Positions 1 through 9,798 of a stretch of DNA of 64,000 nt are shown here, one piece after another (within the stretch, counting starts at the first letter, position 1; the number at the start of each line of letters is the position of its first letter). Where the stretch lies: assembly GCA_009775365.1 (NCBI GenBank), contig VSPM01000002.1, forward strand, positions 43,428 to 107,427. Direction: 5' to 3'. The translations under genes were made by a program, and so were the position numbers. Source of the stretch: Muribaculaceae bacterium. Its GTDB lineage: Bacteria > Bacteroidota > Bacteroidia > Bacteroidales > Muribaculaceae. The notes below the pieces were generated by a model. That model had not been told where the DNA came from. It ran no database searches and was given only the letters and a program-made list of their open reading frames with translations.

Positions 1-1
1 T

Positions 2-196
2 TATGAGCTCGATTTCTCATTCCTTCCGTCTTCTCAAAATTTCAAGGTTACACTGATTAAGGACGGAATCAATGCGGAAAAGCAGGCGCAAGACTACACT
101 GTGGAGGTATTTTCGGTTAATTCCGGCAACCGCAAGCTCATCCACATGGCGCCGGGCGGAGGCTTCGCGCTCAGAATTGCCCCCCTCTCTCTTTGA
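2..196 (+). CDS. C-terminal fragment of a GH97-like glycoside hydrolase (5' end outside window)
   Basis: Only the last 64 codons are present, open at the left edge and ending at TGA 194-196. The translated tail contains KDGINAEKQAQDY followed by HMAPGGGFAL. This resembles the C-terminal beta-sandwich of GH97 enzymes (SusB-type alpha-glucosidases and alpha-galactosidases), which typically ends with an ADG.NA...DY and an APGGG element. The catalytic barrel is outside the window, so substrate and mechanism cannot be judged. It is followed directly by a strong hairpin and then by GH43 and GH127 genes on the same strand, so it probably belongs to the same glycan-degradation locus. Another secreted beta-sandwich enzyme remains possible. 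Confidence 0.6.
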   Translation, partial: YELDFSFLPSSQNFKVTLIKDGINAEKQAQDYTVEVFSVNSGNRKLIHMAPGGGFALRIAPLSL

Positions 197-205
197 CAAT
201 GCTAA

Positions 206-246
206 ATACACAGTGCATGATGCTCAATTCATCATGCACTGTGTAT
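206..246 (+). terminator. Hairpin after the GH97-like gene
   Basis: Perfect 17-bp inverted repeat (206-222 with 230-246) around a 7-nt loop, 10 nt after the stop codon. There is no clear T-run, so it may act as a terminator or as a 3' end stabiliser. It separates the GH97 tail from the GH43 gene. Confidence 0.65.
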
Positions 247-280
247 CACGCATTATTCACTGAATAAATAATTTGCTGAT

Positions 281-2686
281 ATGAATAAGATAATACCTGC
301 TGCGCTCCTGTTCTGCTCTTTGTCGGCTTTCGCCAAAGGCGACAAGGCGCATAACGACCCCGGGACGTTCAACCCTGTGATTCCGGGATATTTCGCTGAC
401 CCTACGCTCAAAAAATTCGGCGACACATACTACGTGTATGCCACTACCGACGGCAGCGGCGCGGGGTTCGGCCCTGCACAGCTCTGGCAGAGCAAAGACC
501 TTGTGAACTGGACTCTCATGCCCATGAACTGGCCTGACAGCCACTGGATATGGGCGCCCGACGTGCTTCACAATGCCAACGACGGCAAGTATTATTATGT
601 GTACTGCCAGCCTTGTCAGATTCATGTGGGCGCGGGAGAGACTCCCCGCGGCCCATGGAAAAACATTCTTGGAGAAAGCGAGGCGGTGCTTGTGCCTGAC
701 AGGTTTGTGACCAACGCCATAACCCTCGACGGGCAGACGTTTGTTGACGACGACGGATCCATATATATGTACTGGGGCACATGGGGAATATATGACGGCT
801 TCGGATGCGGCGCCGGGAAACTTAACCCCGACATGAAAGGGTTTTCTGAAACCAGGCTGATTCCGAACACGGAGGCTACAGATTTCTTTGAGGCTCCGTA
901 TGTGCTGAAAAAGAATGGCACATATTATTTTATGTATTCTTCCGGCTCCTGCCATGACCACACATATCGTGTGCAATATGCCACAAGCGACAAGCCTCTT
1001 GGCCCCTACACATATCAGGGATGCATACTTGAAACAAACGCCGACGGCTCTGTACACGGCCCCGGCCACCACAGTGTGTTTCAAGACGGCAAGGACTACT
1101 ACATAGTGTATCACCGTCATGACAATCCTCACTCAAACCGGGGATTCCACCGCCAGGTCTGCATCGACAAAATGGAGTTTGACAAAGACGGCAAGATTCT
1201 GCCCATAAAGGCCACTCATGACGGCATAGGTTATCTCGGGAAAGCCACTGCCTCAAAGAAAAATCTTGCACACGGCAAGAAAGTTAAGGCCTCCTCTTTC
1301 TATGATGACAATTTCAAACCTGAATATGCCGTAGACGACAACAACGGCACTCTCTGGCGCCCTGCCGGAATGGGACAGGAATGGATTGAAATCGACCTCG
1401 GAGGGAAGAAAAACATCAAAACCATCTGGACTCAGTGGGAATATGGCACTCAGTTCTACCAGTATCTCATCGAGACATCGCCCGACGGCAAGATTTGGGA
1501 AGTGTTTGCCGACAAGCGCAACAATCGACTGGCAGGAAGCCCGATGGTTGATTTCGGCAACACCGATGCCCGCTATGTGCGCATAACCTCTACAGGAGGT
1601 GAGAAGGCCGGATTCAACGGCGCCCTCTGGAATGTGAAGGTGTTCGACTCCGTGGAGGCAAAGTCTCCGCAACAATGGCTCGGACTCACCGGCGCCGATT
1701 GGGACGGACGCGAATGGCAGAACAACCAGGGCCAGCTCGGCGGCTCTTTCAAGCTCCTTAAAGGGAAAGCCTATTCTAAACGCATAGGCGGAAAAGAGGC
1801 TATCGTGATCGACCCGAAATCTGAACTGGTGTTTGAGAACGACCTTATAAAATCATCAAAAGATTACACCGCTTCTGCCGTGACATTCAAAGACAATCAA
1901 TGGGTTGCCGTCGACATGGAGAAATCGCTGTCGAAAGGGAAGTTCACCATCAAGACCAAGAAAGAGCCGCTTATCCTGGCTGACCTGCGCTACTACAACT
2001 GGAAACTCACTGACGCAGAGAAGACCTTCGACGCCACAAACTCTATACGCCGCCAGCCGGTGGCAGACCGCGCTCTCAAAGGAACGGTTGTTGAAATCAA
2101 CGCCTCTCCATTCAATGCAGGCGACACTGTGACATATATTCCCAACAACGGAATATCCGGTTATTTCGAGACTCTTCAGGCCCCGGCCATCGTGGAGGAA
2201 GTGAAAGGGAAGAAAGGGTTCAGATTCGACGGCGAAACATTCTACCGCTCAAGCTTCCCCCTGCCGGCAACTATGCGCGACAACGCGCCCTACACTCTCG
2301 AAGCCGTGATTCTAAATCCGGAAATCGCTGAGAATGAATGCTATGCTGACTTCACCACAAGTCACAACGAAATGGAGAAAATCATGGGAGTGAACGGCAC
2401 AGAGCCTCGATGCGGCGTGATGCAGCATTACGGATGGTATGAAGACGCCGGCTGGAAAGATGTCAAGAATCTCGAAGGCGAATGGCAACATATCTACGTG
2501 TGCTTCGACGGACGCATAGAAAAGGTGTATATCAACGGCAAGCTCGTGAGCGAAAAAGACATCCAGCTCCTCGTGAAGCCTTCTCAGTTTGTCACTCTCG
2601 GACGCAATGCCGAAAACGAATGGCCATTTACAGGATATATCCATTCATTGCGTCTTTCCGACGAGTTCATACCTTTTGAGAATTGA
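281..2686 (+). CDS. Secreted GH43-family glycoside hydrolase with F5/8-type and LamG-like domains
   Basis: This 801-residue protein has a signal peptide (about residues 1-18) and an N-terminal five-bladed propeller of the GH43 type. The expected three acidic residues are visible: D40 in FADPT (general base), D150 in ITLDGQTFVDDDG (pKa modulator) and E204 in FFEAPYV (general acid). GH43 enzymes are inverting beta-xylosidases, alpha-L-arabinofuranosidases or arabinanases. Residues about 330-455 look like a discoidin/F5/8C (CBM32-like) carbohydrate-binding domain, and about 640-795 like a LamG/concanavalin-type sandwich. The next gene is a GH127 beta-L-arabinofuranosidase 44 bp downstream, which favours an arabinose-containing plant glycan as substrate. 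The exact linkage cannot be read from sequence. Confidence 0.88.
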   Translation: MNKIIPAALLFCSLSAFAKGDKAHNDPGTFNPVIPGYFADPTLKKFGDTYYVYATTDGSGAGFGPAQLWQSKDLVNWTLMPMNWPDSHWIWAPDVLHNANDGKYYYVYCQPCQIHVGAGETPRGPWKNILGESEAVLVPDRFVTNAITLDGQTFVDDDGSIYMYWGTWGIYDGFGCGAGKLNPDMKGFSETRLIPNTEATDFFEAPYVLKKNGTYYFMYSSGSCHDHTYRVQYATSDKPLGPYTYQGCILETNADGSVHGPGHHSVFQDGKDYYIVYHRHDNPHSNRGFHRQVCIDKMEFDKDGKILPIKATHDGIGYLGKATASKKNLAHGKKVKASSFYDDNFKPEYAVDDNNGTLWRPAGMGQEWIEIDLGGKKNIKTIWTQWEYGTQFYQYLIETSPDGKIWEVFADKRNNRLAGSPMVDFGNTDARYVRITSTGGEKAGFNGALWNVKVFDSVEAKSPQQWLGLTGADWDGREWQNNQGQLGGSFKLLKGKAYSKRIGGKEAIVIDPKSELVFENDLIKSSKDYTASAVTFKDNQWVAVDMEKSLSKGKFTIKTKKEPLILADLRYYNWKLTDAEKTFDATNSIRRQPVADRALKGTVVEINASPFNAGDTVTYIPNNGISGYFETLQAPAIVEEVKGKKGFRFDGETFYRSSFPLPATMRDNAPYTLEAVILNPEIAENECYADFTTSHNEMEKIMGVNGTEPRCGVMQHYGWYEDAGWKDVKNLEGEWQHIYVCFDGRIEKVYINGKLVSEKDIQLLVKPSQFVTLGRNAENEWPFTGYIHSLRLSDEFIPFEN

Positions 2687-2730
2687 GAATTTAAAATCGA
2701 CTACAGTAATTTCAAAAATAACCTATCATC

Positions 2731-5139
2731 ATGAAAAAATTAATGACAGCCGCCCTGGTTGCGTCTCTTGCCTTCCCCGCGTTGGCAAAAGCTCCGAAAG
2801 CCGGCCACGGCTATCCCATCAACCCGGTGCCTTTCACTTCGGTGAAAGTTACCGACGATTTCTGGGGTCAGCGTCTCAAAGCGAGCCGCGAAGTCACTAT
2901 CCCTTTGGCATTCAGCAAATGCGAAGAGACCGGCCGCTACGAGAACTTCATTAAAGCCGCCAACCCTTCCGACACTATCCACGTAGGTGGCCTCGCCTTC
3001 GACGACACCGACGTCTACAAGACTATCGAGGGTGCCAGCTATCTGCTTCAGACTTACCCCGACAAGCGCCTTGAGAACTATATCGACAGTGTGCTTGTGA
3101 TTGTGGCCGCAGCCCAGGAGCCTGACGGCTATCTCTACACTTCCCGCACAATGAACCCCAAGCATCCTCACGAGTGGGCCGGCTCAAAACGCTGGGAAAT
3201 GGTGGAAGACCTCAGCCATGAGTTTTATAACCTCGGCCACATGGTGGAAGGCGCGATAGCACACTATCAGGCCACAGGAAAGCGAAATTTCCTCGACATC
3301 GCAATCAAATATGCCGACTGTGTTTGCCGCGAGATTGGCGACGGGCCTAACCAGGTTGCCCGCGTTCCGGGCCATCAGATTGCAGAGATGGCTCTTGCCA
3401 AGCTCTACCTCGTGACAGGCGACAAGAAATATCTCGACCAGGCCAAATATTTTCTCGACAAGCGCGGCTACACATCCCGCACCGACGAATATAGCCAGGC
3501 TCACAAACCTGTGATTGAGCAGGATGAGGCTGTAGGACACGCTGTGCGCGCCGCATATATGTATGCCGGCATGGCCGATGTGGCCGCCCTCACCGGCGAC
3601 TCCGCATATATCAATGCCATCGACCGCATATGGGACAATATCGTGGGCAAAAAATATTACATCACCGGCGGCATCGGCGCCACAAGCAATGGCGAGGCGT
3701 TTGGAAAGAACTACGAACTCCCCAACATGTCGGCCTACTGCGAGACTTGCGCCGCTATCGGAAACGTGTATGTTAACCACCGTCTTTTCCTACTCCACGG
3801 CGATTCAAGATATTATGACGTTGCGGAACGCACTCTCTACAACGGCCTTATCTCCGGCGTGGCTCTCGACGGAGGCGGCTTCTTCTATCCCAACCCGCTC
3901 GAAAGCATGGGCCAGCACCAGCGTCAGCCCTGGTTCGGCTGCGCATGCTGCCCGTCGAACATAGCCCGCTTCATCCCCTCGCTGCCCGGCTATGTGTATG
4001 CCGTGAAAGATAACGATGTGTATGTGAACCTATTCATGTCGAACAACGCCAACCTCGACGTAAACGGCAAGCAGGTTGCCATAAGCCAGCAGACAAACTA
4101 TCCCTGGAATGGACACATAGCTCTCACCGTAGACAAGAACAAGGCCGGAAACTTCGATCTCAAGCTCCGCATCCCCGGATGGGTGAAAAACAAACCTGTG
4201 CCCAGCGATCTTTACGCCTACAGCGACGGCAAGCGCCTCGGCTATTCTGTGACTGTAAACGGACAGCCGGCGGAAGGCTCACTCACTCCCGACGGCTACT
4301 ACACCATCGGACGCAACTGGAAGAAGGGCGACAAAGTGGAACTCCACCTCGACATGGAGCCCCGCACAGTCAAAGCCAACAACAAGGTTGAAGCCGACCG
4401 TGGCCGAATAGCCGTTGAACGCGGGCCTATCGTGTATTGTGCTGAATGGCCTGACAATGACTTCGACGTGCTCAGCATCTTCGTGAATCAGAAACCCAAG
4501 TTCACTGTCACTGAGAAGCCTGAACTCCTTGAAGGTCTTGTGGTACTCTCCACCGACGGCCAGACCCTCGGCTACGACAACAATGGCCGCCTCGTGACTA
4601 AAGATGTGAAACTCAATCTCATACCCTACTACGCATGGTGCCATCGCGGCAGCGGCAACATGGCGGTATGGCTTCCGCAGGAATTGAGCGCTTCGCGTCC
4701 GGTAATGCCACCCACATTGGCATCCAAGAGCAAAATCAACGCATCCTCCGAGATGTATTCACTCTCTTCTCTCAACGACCGCCTTGTCCCGAAAGATGAG
4801 AACGACCGCTCAGTTCCCTACACCCACTGGTGGCCGAAACAGGGCACTACTGAATGGCTATCTTACGAGCTTCCTTCAGAGGAGGCAGTGCAGAGCGCTA
4901 CCGTATACTGGTATGACGACGGCCCCTGGGGCGGATGCCGCGTGCCAAAGTCATGGAAACTCTATTATAAGGATGCTTCCGGCAACTGGCAGCCTGTGAC
5001 CGGCGCCGACAATTACGGCCTCGCAAAAGGCACTCCCAACACCGTGAACTTCGACCCAGTGAAGACATCTGCCATGAAGCTTGAAGTCGAGCTCCCCGAC
5101 GACAACTCCACCGGCATCTTCGAATGGAGCCTCGACTAA
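2731..5139 (+). CDS. Secreted GH127 beta-L-arabinofuranosidase
   Basis: This 802-residue protein has a signal peptide and the DUF1680/GH127 (alpha/alpha)6 fold. Key residues of the family are present and fall close to the numbering of Bifidobacterium HypBA1: E322 (acid/base, in NGEAF), E338 and C340 (zinc ligands, in YCETC), and the CACC element at 404-407 whose paired cysteines C406/C407 supply the nucleophile and a zinc ligand. The family removes terminal beta-L-arabinofuranose, for example from extensin-type glycoproteins or rhamnogalacturonan II. A C-terminal sandwich of about 130 residues probably binds carbohydrate. It is likely cotranscribed with the GH43 gene upstream and is closed by a perfect palindrome downstream. 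Confidence 0.9.
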   Translation: MKKLMTAALVASLAFPALAKAPKAGHGYPINPVPFTSVKVTDDFWGQRLKASREVTIPLAFSKCEETGRYENFIKAANPSDTIHVGGLAFDDTDVYKTIEGASYLLQTYPDKRLENYIDSVLVIVAAAQEPDGYLYTSRTMNPKHPHEWAGSKRWEMVEDLSHEFYNLGHMVEGAIAHYQATGKRNFLDIAIKYADCVCREIGDGPNQVARVPGHQIAEMALAKLYLVTGDKKYLDQAKYFLDKRGYTSRTDEYSQAHKPVIEQDEAVGHAVRAAYMYAGMADVAALTGDSAYINAIDRIWDNIVGKKYYITGGIGATSNGEAFGKNYELPNMSAYCETCAAIGNVYVNHRLFLLHGDSRYYDVAERTLYNGLISGVALDGGGFFYPNPLESMGQHQRQPWFGCACCPSNIARFIPSLPGYVYAVKDNDVYVNLFMSNNANLDVNGKQVAISQQTNYPWNGHIALTVDKNKAGNFDLKLRIPGWVKNKPVPSDLYAYSDGKRLGYSVTVNGQPAEGSLTPDGYYTIGRNWKKGDKVELHLDMEPRTVKANNKVEADRGRIAVERGPIVYCAEWPDNDFDVLSIFVNQKPKFTVTEKPELLEGLVVLSTDGQTLGYDNNGRLVTKDVKLNLIPYYAWCHRGSGNMAVWLPQELSASRPVMPPTLASKSKINASSEMYSLSSLNDRLVPKDENDRSVPYTHWWPKQGTTEWLSYELPSEEAVQSATVYWYDDGPWGGCRVPKSWKLYYKDASGNWQPVTGADNYGLAKGTPNTVNFDPVKTSAMKLEVELPDDNSTGIFEWSLD

Positions 5140-5164
5140 TCTCGACTCCATTCTACACATAACA

Positions 5165-5210
5165 TAACATCAAAGCCATGCAAATTTAAATTTGCATGGC
5201 TTTGATGTTA
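5165..5210 (+). terminator. 46-bp perfect palindrome after the GH127 gene
   Basis: Arms 5165-5187 and 5188-5210 are exact reverse complements with no spacer, 25 bp after the stop codon. As RNA it would fold into a 20-bp or longer hairpin. It is most likely the terminator of the GH43-GH127 unit, though a protein-binding site is possible. Confidence 0.7.
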
Positions 5211-5305
5211 CCATGTTTTCACAACACTCCTGTCATTTCATTTCCCTCCTCTTTTAAAGAATGATTAAATCTATTTATAATGTGGCAAATACTGATAATT
5301 TTATT

Positions 5306-5313
5306 TAAATTTG
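5306..5313 (+). promoter_or_regulatory. Putative leuB promoter -7 element
   Basis: TAAATTTG matches the Bacteroidetes -7 consensus TAnnTTTG and lies 41 bp before the leuB ATG. A -33 TTTG is not clearly recognisable at the usual 19-21 bp distance, so the call rests on the -7 box. Confidence 0.5.
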
Positions 5314-5354
5314 CAAAATAAAAACCATGAACCACCTCTTATATTGAAAACATT

Positions 5355-6416
5355 ATGAACCTAAAAATCGCAGTACTTCCGGGCGACGGAATCGGGCCGG
5401 AGATATCCGTGCAAGGCGTGGCCGTAATGAATGCCGCATGTGAAAAGTTCGGCCATAAGGTCTCCTATGAATACGCCATCTGCGGAGCCGATGCCATAGA
5501 AAAGACCGGCGACCCTTTTCCGGAAGAGACTTTCAGAATCTGCATGAATGCCGATGCCGTGCTTTTCTCTGCCGTGGGCGACCCTAAATTTGACAATGAC
5601 CCAACAGCCTCGGTGCGCCCCGAACAAGGGCTTCTGGCAATGAGAAAGAGACTGGGGCTTTTCGCTAATATCCGCCCTATCGAGACGTTCGATTGCCTCC
5701 TTCATAAATCGCCGCTCAAAGACGATATTGTAAGAGGTGCCGATTTCATATGCATCCGCGAACTCACGGGAGGGATGTATTTCGGAGAAAAATACCGCGA
5801 CAATGACAAAGCATTTGACACCAACATCTACACACGTCCTGAAATTGAACGTATTTTGCAGGTGGCTTATGATTATGCCATGCATCGCCGCAGGCATGTA
5901 ACGGTCATCGACAAGGCAAACATACTCGACACTTCCCGCCTATGGCGCAAGGTTGCCAAAGAATTTGCCGATAAATATCCTGAAGCCACGACAGATTATA
6001 TGTTTGTTGACTATGCATCCATGAGAATTATTCAAGAACCCGGATTTTTCGATGTCATAGTCACGGAAAACACATTCGGCGACATCCTTACCGACGAGGC
6101 AAGCTGCATTTCCGGCTCCATGGGGCTTCTGCCGTCGGCATCCACCGGCGAACACACTCCCGTGTTTGAGCCGGTGCATGGCTCGTGGCCTCAGGCAAAG
6201 GGACTGAACATCGCCAACCCGCTTGCCCAGATTCTCTCTGTGGCCATGCTGTTTGAATATTTCAATCTCACTGAAGAAGGGGCCTTAATCCGCAAAGCCG
6301 TCAAGGCTTCTCTCGACGCGAATGTGCGCACGCCTGAGATTCAAACGGAGGGAGAACCTTTCTATGGCACCCGCGAAGTCGGAGCCTGGATTGCCGACTA
6401 TATCCGCAACGCCTGA
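5355..6416 (+). CDS. leuB: 3-isopropylmalate dehydrogenase
   Basis: LeuB oxidatively decarboxylates 3-isopropylmalate to 2-oxoisocaproate with NAD+, the third step of leucine synthesis, in the cytoplasm. The 353 residues match the family length. The N-terminal [10 protein letters not shown] motif (8-17), the substrate arginines around 88-107, R135 in IRELTGG and the late dinucleotide-binding elements GLLPSAS and EPVHGSWP are all visible. The gene has its own promoter-like element and stands alone: leuA, leuC and leuD are not in the window, although they often neighbour leuB in Bacteroidales. Tartrate or isocitrate dehydrogenase relatives are less likely because of the leuB-type RPEQGLL region. 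Confidence 0.9.
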   Translation: MNLKIAVLPGDGIGPEISVQGVAVMNAACEKFGHKVSYEYAICGADAIEKTGDPFPEETFRICMNADAVLFSAVGDPKFDNDPTASVRPEQGLLAMRKRLGLFANIRPIETFDCLLHKSPLKDDIVRGADFICIRELTGGMYFGEKYRDNDKAFDTNIYTRPEIERILQVAYDYAMHRRRHVTVIDKANILDTSRLWRKVAKEFADKYPEATTDYMFVDYASMRIIQEPGFFDVIVTENTFGDILTDEASCISGSMGLLPSASTGEHTPVFEPVHGSWPQAKGLNIANPLAQILSVAMLFEYFNLTEEGALIRKAVKASLDANVRTPEIQTEGEPFYGTREVGAWIADYIRNA

Positions 6417-6531
6417 TTTAACACCTTTCTATAAAAACAGGTCTATAATAAACAGGCTAATCAATCAGAAACAGGCTAATAAAAAGGTGCGCACTCAAAT
6501 AGTATCTATTAATATCTATTCTCAAAAATAA

Positions 6532-7695
<1,164 letters not shown>

Positions 7696-7703
7696 TCAAG
7701 CCG

Positions 7704-9155
7704 TCAGCCAACGACGGTCAACTCCGGCACCCAGGCTTTAACCTTGACAGGCTTGTCAAGACCCCTCACCGGCACCGTGGCATCTGTATCGCTGAATACG
7801 ATGGCCACGGTGTTGTTGCTTTCCGTGTCACGCTTGATTACCACAAGCGCCTTCCCTCCGTTCTTCGGCTCGAAGAATGTGAACTCGGAAGAGCCTCGCC
7901 ACATGGCAGGGTTCTCGGCACGAAACTTCATCACCTTTGCCACATAATCGCGCAGTCTGCGCTCATTGTCATTGCGAGGTTCAAGATGTCCGGTGGTGCG
8001 TGCGATGTTGTCTTTCTGCGCGCCGACGGCATCGCGTGTGTCGTCGCCGAACTCGTCGCCGTAGTAGAGGGTTATCGGCCCCGAATAAGCAGCGAGAATT
8101 GCATGTCGCGTCATCATCTTCTCATAATAATAAGGGTCGGCCGGATTGAAATGGTCGGCAAGGCGATAGCCGTCGTGGTTTGACAGGAAAAGGTTGGGCA
8201 TGACCTCATCATTGAGATACCCTCTTGAAGATGCCGGCGAAAGGATCTTCACCACGTCCATCCATCCGTTTTCAAGACCTTCGGAGACAGTGTCCTGCAT
8301 CTCACCGCTTATAAGAGCCTTTCCATCGAAATCGAAAGCGCTCTTCAAGCCGCCGTCGCGATAGACGCCACGGTTGATGACATCTGCCGTTCCCCAGTCT
8401 TCACCTACCATATATCCGAGAGTGCCCCACTTCTCGCCGCGTTCGCGACGTGCCTTGGTCAAGTCTTCCACCGCTCCCCTTATCTCGTTCCAATAATTGT
8501 GACCGCCCTGAGTGGCCTGATAAGCCTGGTCGAGGCGCCATCCGTCTATATTGAACTTGTCAATCCAGTAAGTCGCCACCTCCTTTATATAATCGAGCGA
8601 ACCGGGATAAGACACATTCCCGGTGCCGCCTTCCGGCCCCCTGTCACATTCAGTCACCGTAACATCGAGTTCATAACCCGACGGAGAAGGCTCCGTGACG
8701 CCGCCATGATGACCGAACACGCCGTCAAGAATCACATACATTCCACGCTTGTGGGCCTCGTCAACGAGTTCGCGGAAATCGGCTTCAGTGCCAAAATGCG
8801 GGTCAACGGCAAAGAAATTATTAGTAAAATAACCTGTGGCCTGAAGTTTCTCGCCGCCGGAGGCAGTAGAGCTGTCAAAAATCGGTGTCATCCATATGGC
8901 ATTCGCCCCCAAGCCCTTGATATGGTCAAGAGAATTGATAATGCCGCGCAGATTACCATTTTTCATGGCATTGTCCGGTCCCCACATTGCCTTATATCCC
9001 GGAGCGCCCGTGGAGTCATTCTGAAACGAGGCCACCATCACCTGATAGATGGTCAGTTCGCGAGGGTCGCCCGTAAGAGCGGCAGCCCCCCTCAATCCGA
9101 AAAAGCCGGCGAGCAACGCCAGCAAAAAAAATCTGAATCTTTTCATGATAAGCAT
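7704..9155 (-). CDS. Secreted GH13 alpha-amylase-family enzyme
   Basis: This 483-residue protein has the four conserved GH13 regions: DGVFGHH (D144), GWRLDQ with nucleophile D209, VGEDW with acid/base E252, and FLSNHD with D328. It therefore should cleave or transfer alpha-glucosidic bonds (amylase, neopullulanase or glucosidase type). The N-terminus is a signal peptide ending near AAALTGD. Two starts are possible: ATG at 9155 (MLIMKR) or the internal ATG at 9146 (MKRF), which gives a more typical signal peptide. It is transcribed toward the esterase gene. No susC/susD genes are adjacent, so it is not in a standard starch-utilisation cluster here. Confidence 0.88.
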   Translation of the reverse strand: MLIMKRFRFFLLALLAGFFGLRGAAALTGDPRELTIYQVMVASFQNDSTGAPGYKAMWGPDNAMKNGNLRGIINSLDHIKGLGANAIWMTPIFDSSTASGGEKLQATGYFTNNFFAVDPHFGTEADFRELVDEAHKRGMYVILDGVFGHHGGVTEPSPSGYELDVTVTECDRGPEGGTGNVSYPGSLDYIKEVATYWIDKFNIDGWRLDQAYQATQGGHNYWNEIRGAVEDLTKARRERGEKWGTLGYMVGEDWGTADVINRGVYRDGGLKSAFDFDGKALISGEMQDTVSEGLENGWMDVVKILSPASSRGYLNDEVMPNLFLSNHDGYRLADHFNPADPYYYEKMMTRHAILAAYSGPITLYYGDEFGDDTRDAVGAQKDNIARTTGHLEPRNDNERRLRDYVAKVMKFRAENPAMWRGSSEFTFFEPKNGGKALVVIKRDTESNNTVAIVFSDTDATVPVRGLDKPVKVKAWVPELTVVG

Positions 9156-9246
9156 CTATTATAAGAATTTACAAACAAATATTATAAAACACAATCAAAT
9201 CCGAAGCGTGAATCATCACAAAACAGCCCCACGCCCGGTTTCCTCA

Positions 9247-9278
9247 CAAAATTAGCAATTCTCTTTTACACTCGCAAC
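9247..9278 (-). promoter_or_regulatory. Putative promoter of the GH13 gene
   Basis: Read on the minus strand, TAATTTTG (9247-9254) fits the TAnnTTTG -7 element. A GTTG (9275-9278) lies 20 bp upstream as a weak -33 match. Predicted transcription starts about 85-90 nt before the GH13 start codon. Confidence 0.5.
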
Positions 9279-9473
9279 ACCAATATTAGCCCGACCTTAC
9301 ACCTGTCATCTCCTGCCTCCGTCTTACTGGCCATGCTCCTGTCTTCACCTTCTGCATAACGCATACAAAACGTGCCACTCAATATATTCTGTATATAGTT
9401 CTACTTATCTTATTCATATCTTAACCATATCCCGTTTACTTCTTCTCTATGTCTTTCCGATATTATCAAATTG

Positions 9474-9493
9474 TGTGTCAATTTTTGTGTCAA
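9474..9493 (+). repeat. TGTGTCAA direct repeat upstream of the pyr promoter
   Basis: TGTGTCAA occurs at 9474-9481 and 9486-9493, one helical turn apart, 38 bp before the -33 box of the pyr operon. It could be an operator or upstream activator site; nothing else supports this. Confidence 0.3.
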
Positions 9494-9531
9494 ATTATGT
9501 CGCAGATTTGAGGAGATTTTGTGGCCCGGAT

Positions 9532-9562
9532 TTTGAGGAATGAGGATTTTTTGCTAACTTTG
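9532..9562 (+). promoter_or_regulatory. pyr operon promoter
   Basis: A -33 TTTG (9532-9535) and a -7 TAACTTTG (9555-9562) are separated by 19 bp, an excellent Bacteroidetes housekeeping promoter. Transcription should start near 9569, giving an untranslated leader of about 230 nt before pyrC. It contains the leader ORF and hairpin described next. Confidence 0.82.
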
Positions 9563-9579
9563 CAGGCAAAATAAATGAA

Positions 9580-9702
9580 ATGACGACAACATCGGAAAGT
9601 CGAATATCGTTTGTTATGCACAACCAGCAGACTAAGCAAAACGGAAGCTTTCGCCTCCCGGCAACTTCCTTTTTTCAGATATTTGGGGCAGCTCATTGGT
9701 GA
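9580..9702 (+). CDS. Candidate 40-residue leader peptide of the pyr operon
   Basis: An ATG 11 nt after the predicted transcription start opens a 40-codon reading frame that ends in ...FGAAHW and TGA at 9700-9702. The stop codon forms the first bases of the 3' arm of the attenuator hairpin. Just before the hairpin the RNA is uridine-rich (9666-9684: UUCC, six U, then CAGAUAUUU). This is the geometry of E. coli pyrBI attenuation, in which UTP-dependent polymerase pausing decides whether a translating ribosome prevents terminator formation. The peptide is not recognised. That it is translated is inference; there is no strong Shine-Dalgarno sequence, which is usual in Bacteroidetes. Confidence 0.5.
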   Translation: MTTTSESRISFVMHNQQTKQNGSFRLPATSFFQIFGAAHW

Positions 9703-9716
9703 GTTGCCCTTTTTTT
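9686..9716 (+). terminator. Intrinsic terminator/attenuator in the pyr leader
   Basis: A 10-bp stem (9686-9695 with 9700-9709, one G-U pair) with a TTGG loop is followed by seven T (9710-9716), the textbook form of an intrinsic terminator, yet it lies 82 bp before pyrC inside the operon leader. GGCAACT at 9660-9666 is complementary to AGTTGCC at 9702-9708, so an upstream segment can compete for the terminator's 3' arm. Confidence 0.8.
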
Positions 9717-9798
9717 ATTCCTCTGCCCGGTTTTATTTCAAGCGATTTTATTCATTCCTTTAAGTCATAATCTCTCATCACTCTAAAAACAGCAAGTT

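Noticed and set aside
257..1132. Long minus-strand reading frame (291 codons) opposite the GH43 gene
   Set aside because: It lies entirely on the reverse strand of a gene with recognisable catalytic motifs, its product has no recognisable domain, and the length follows from codon bias of the real gene.
8499..9164. 221-codon plus-strand frame opposite the GH13 gene
   Set aside because: Antisense shadow of a clear GH13 enzyme, no promoter or motif.
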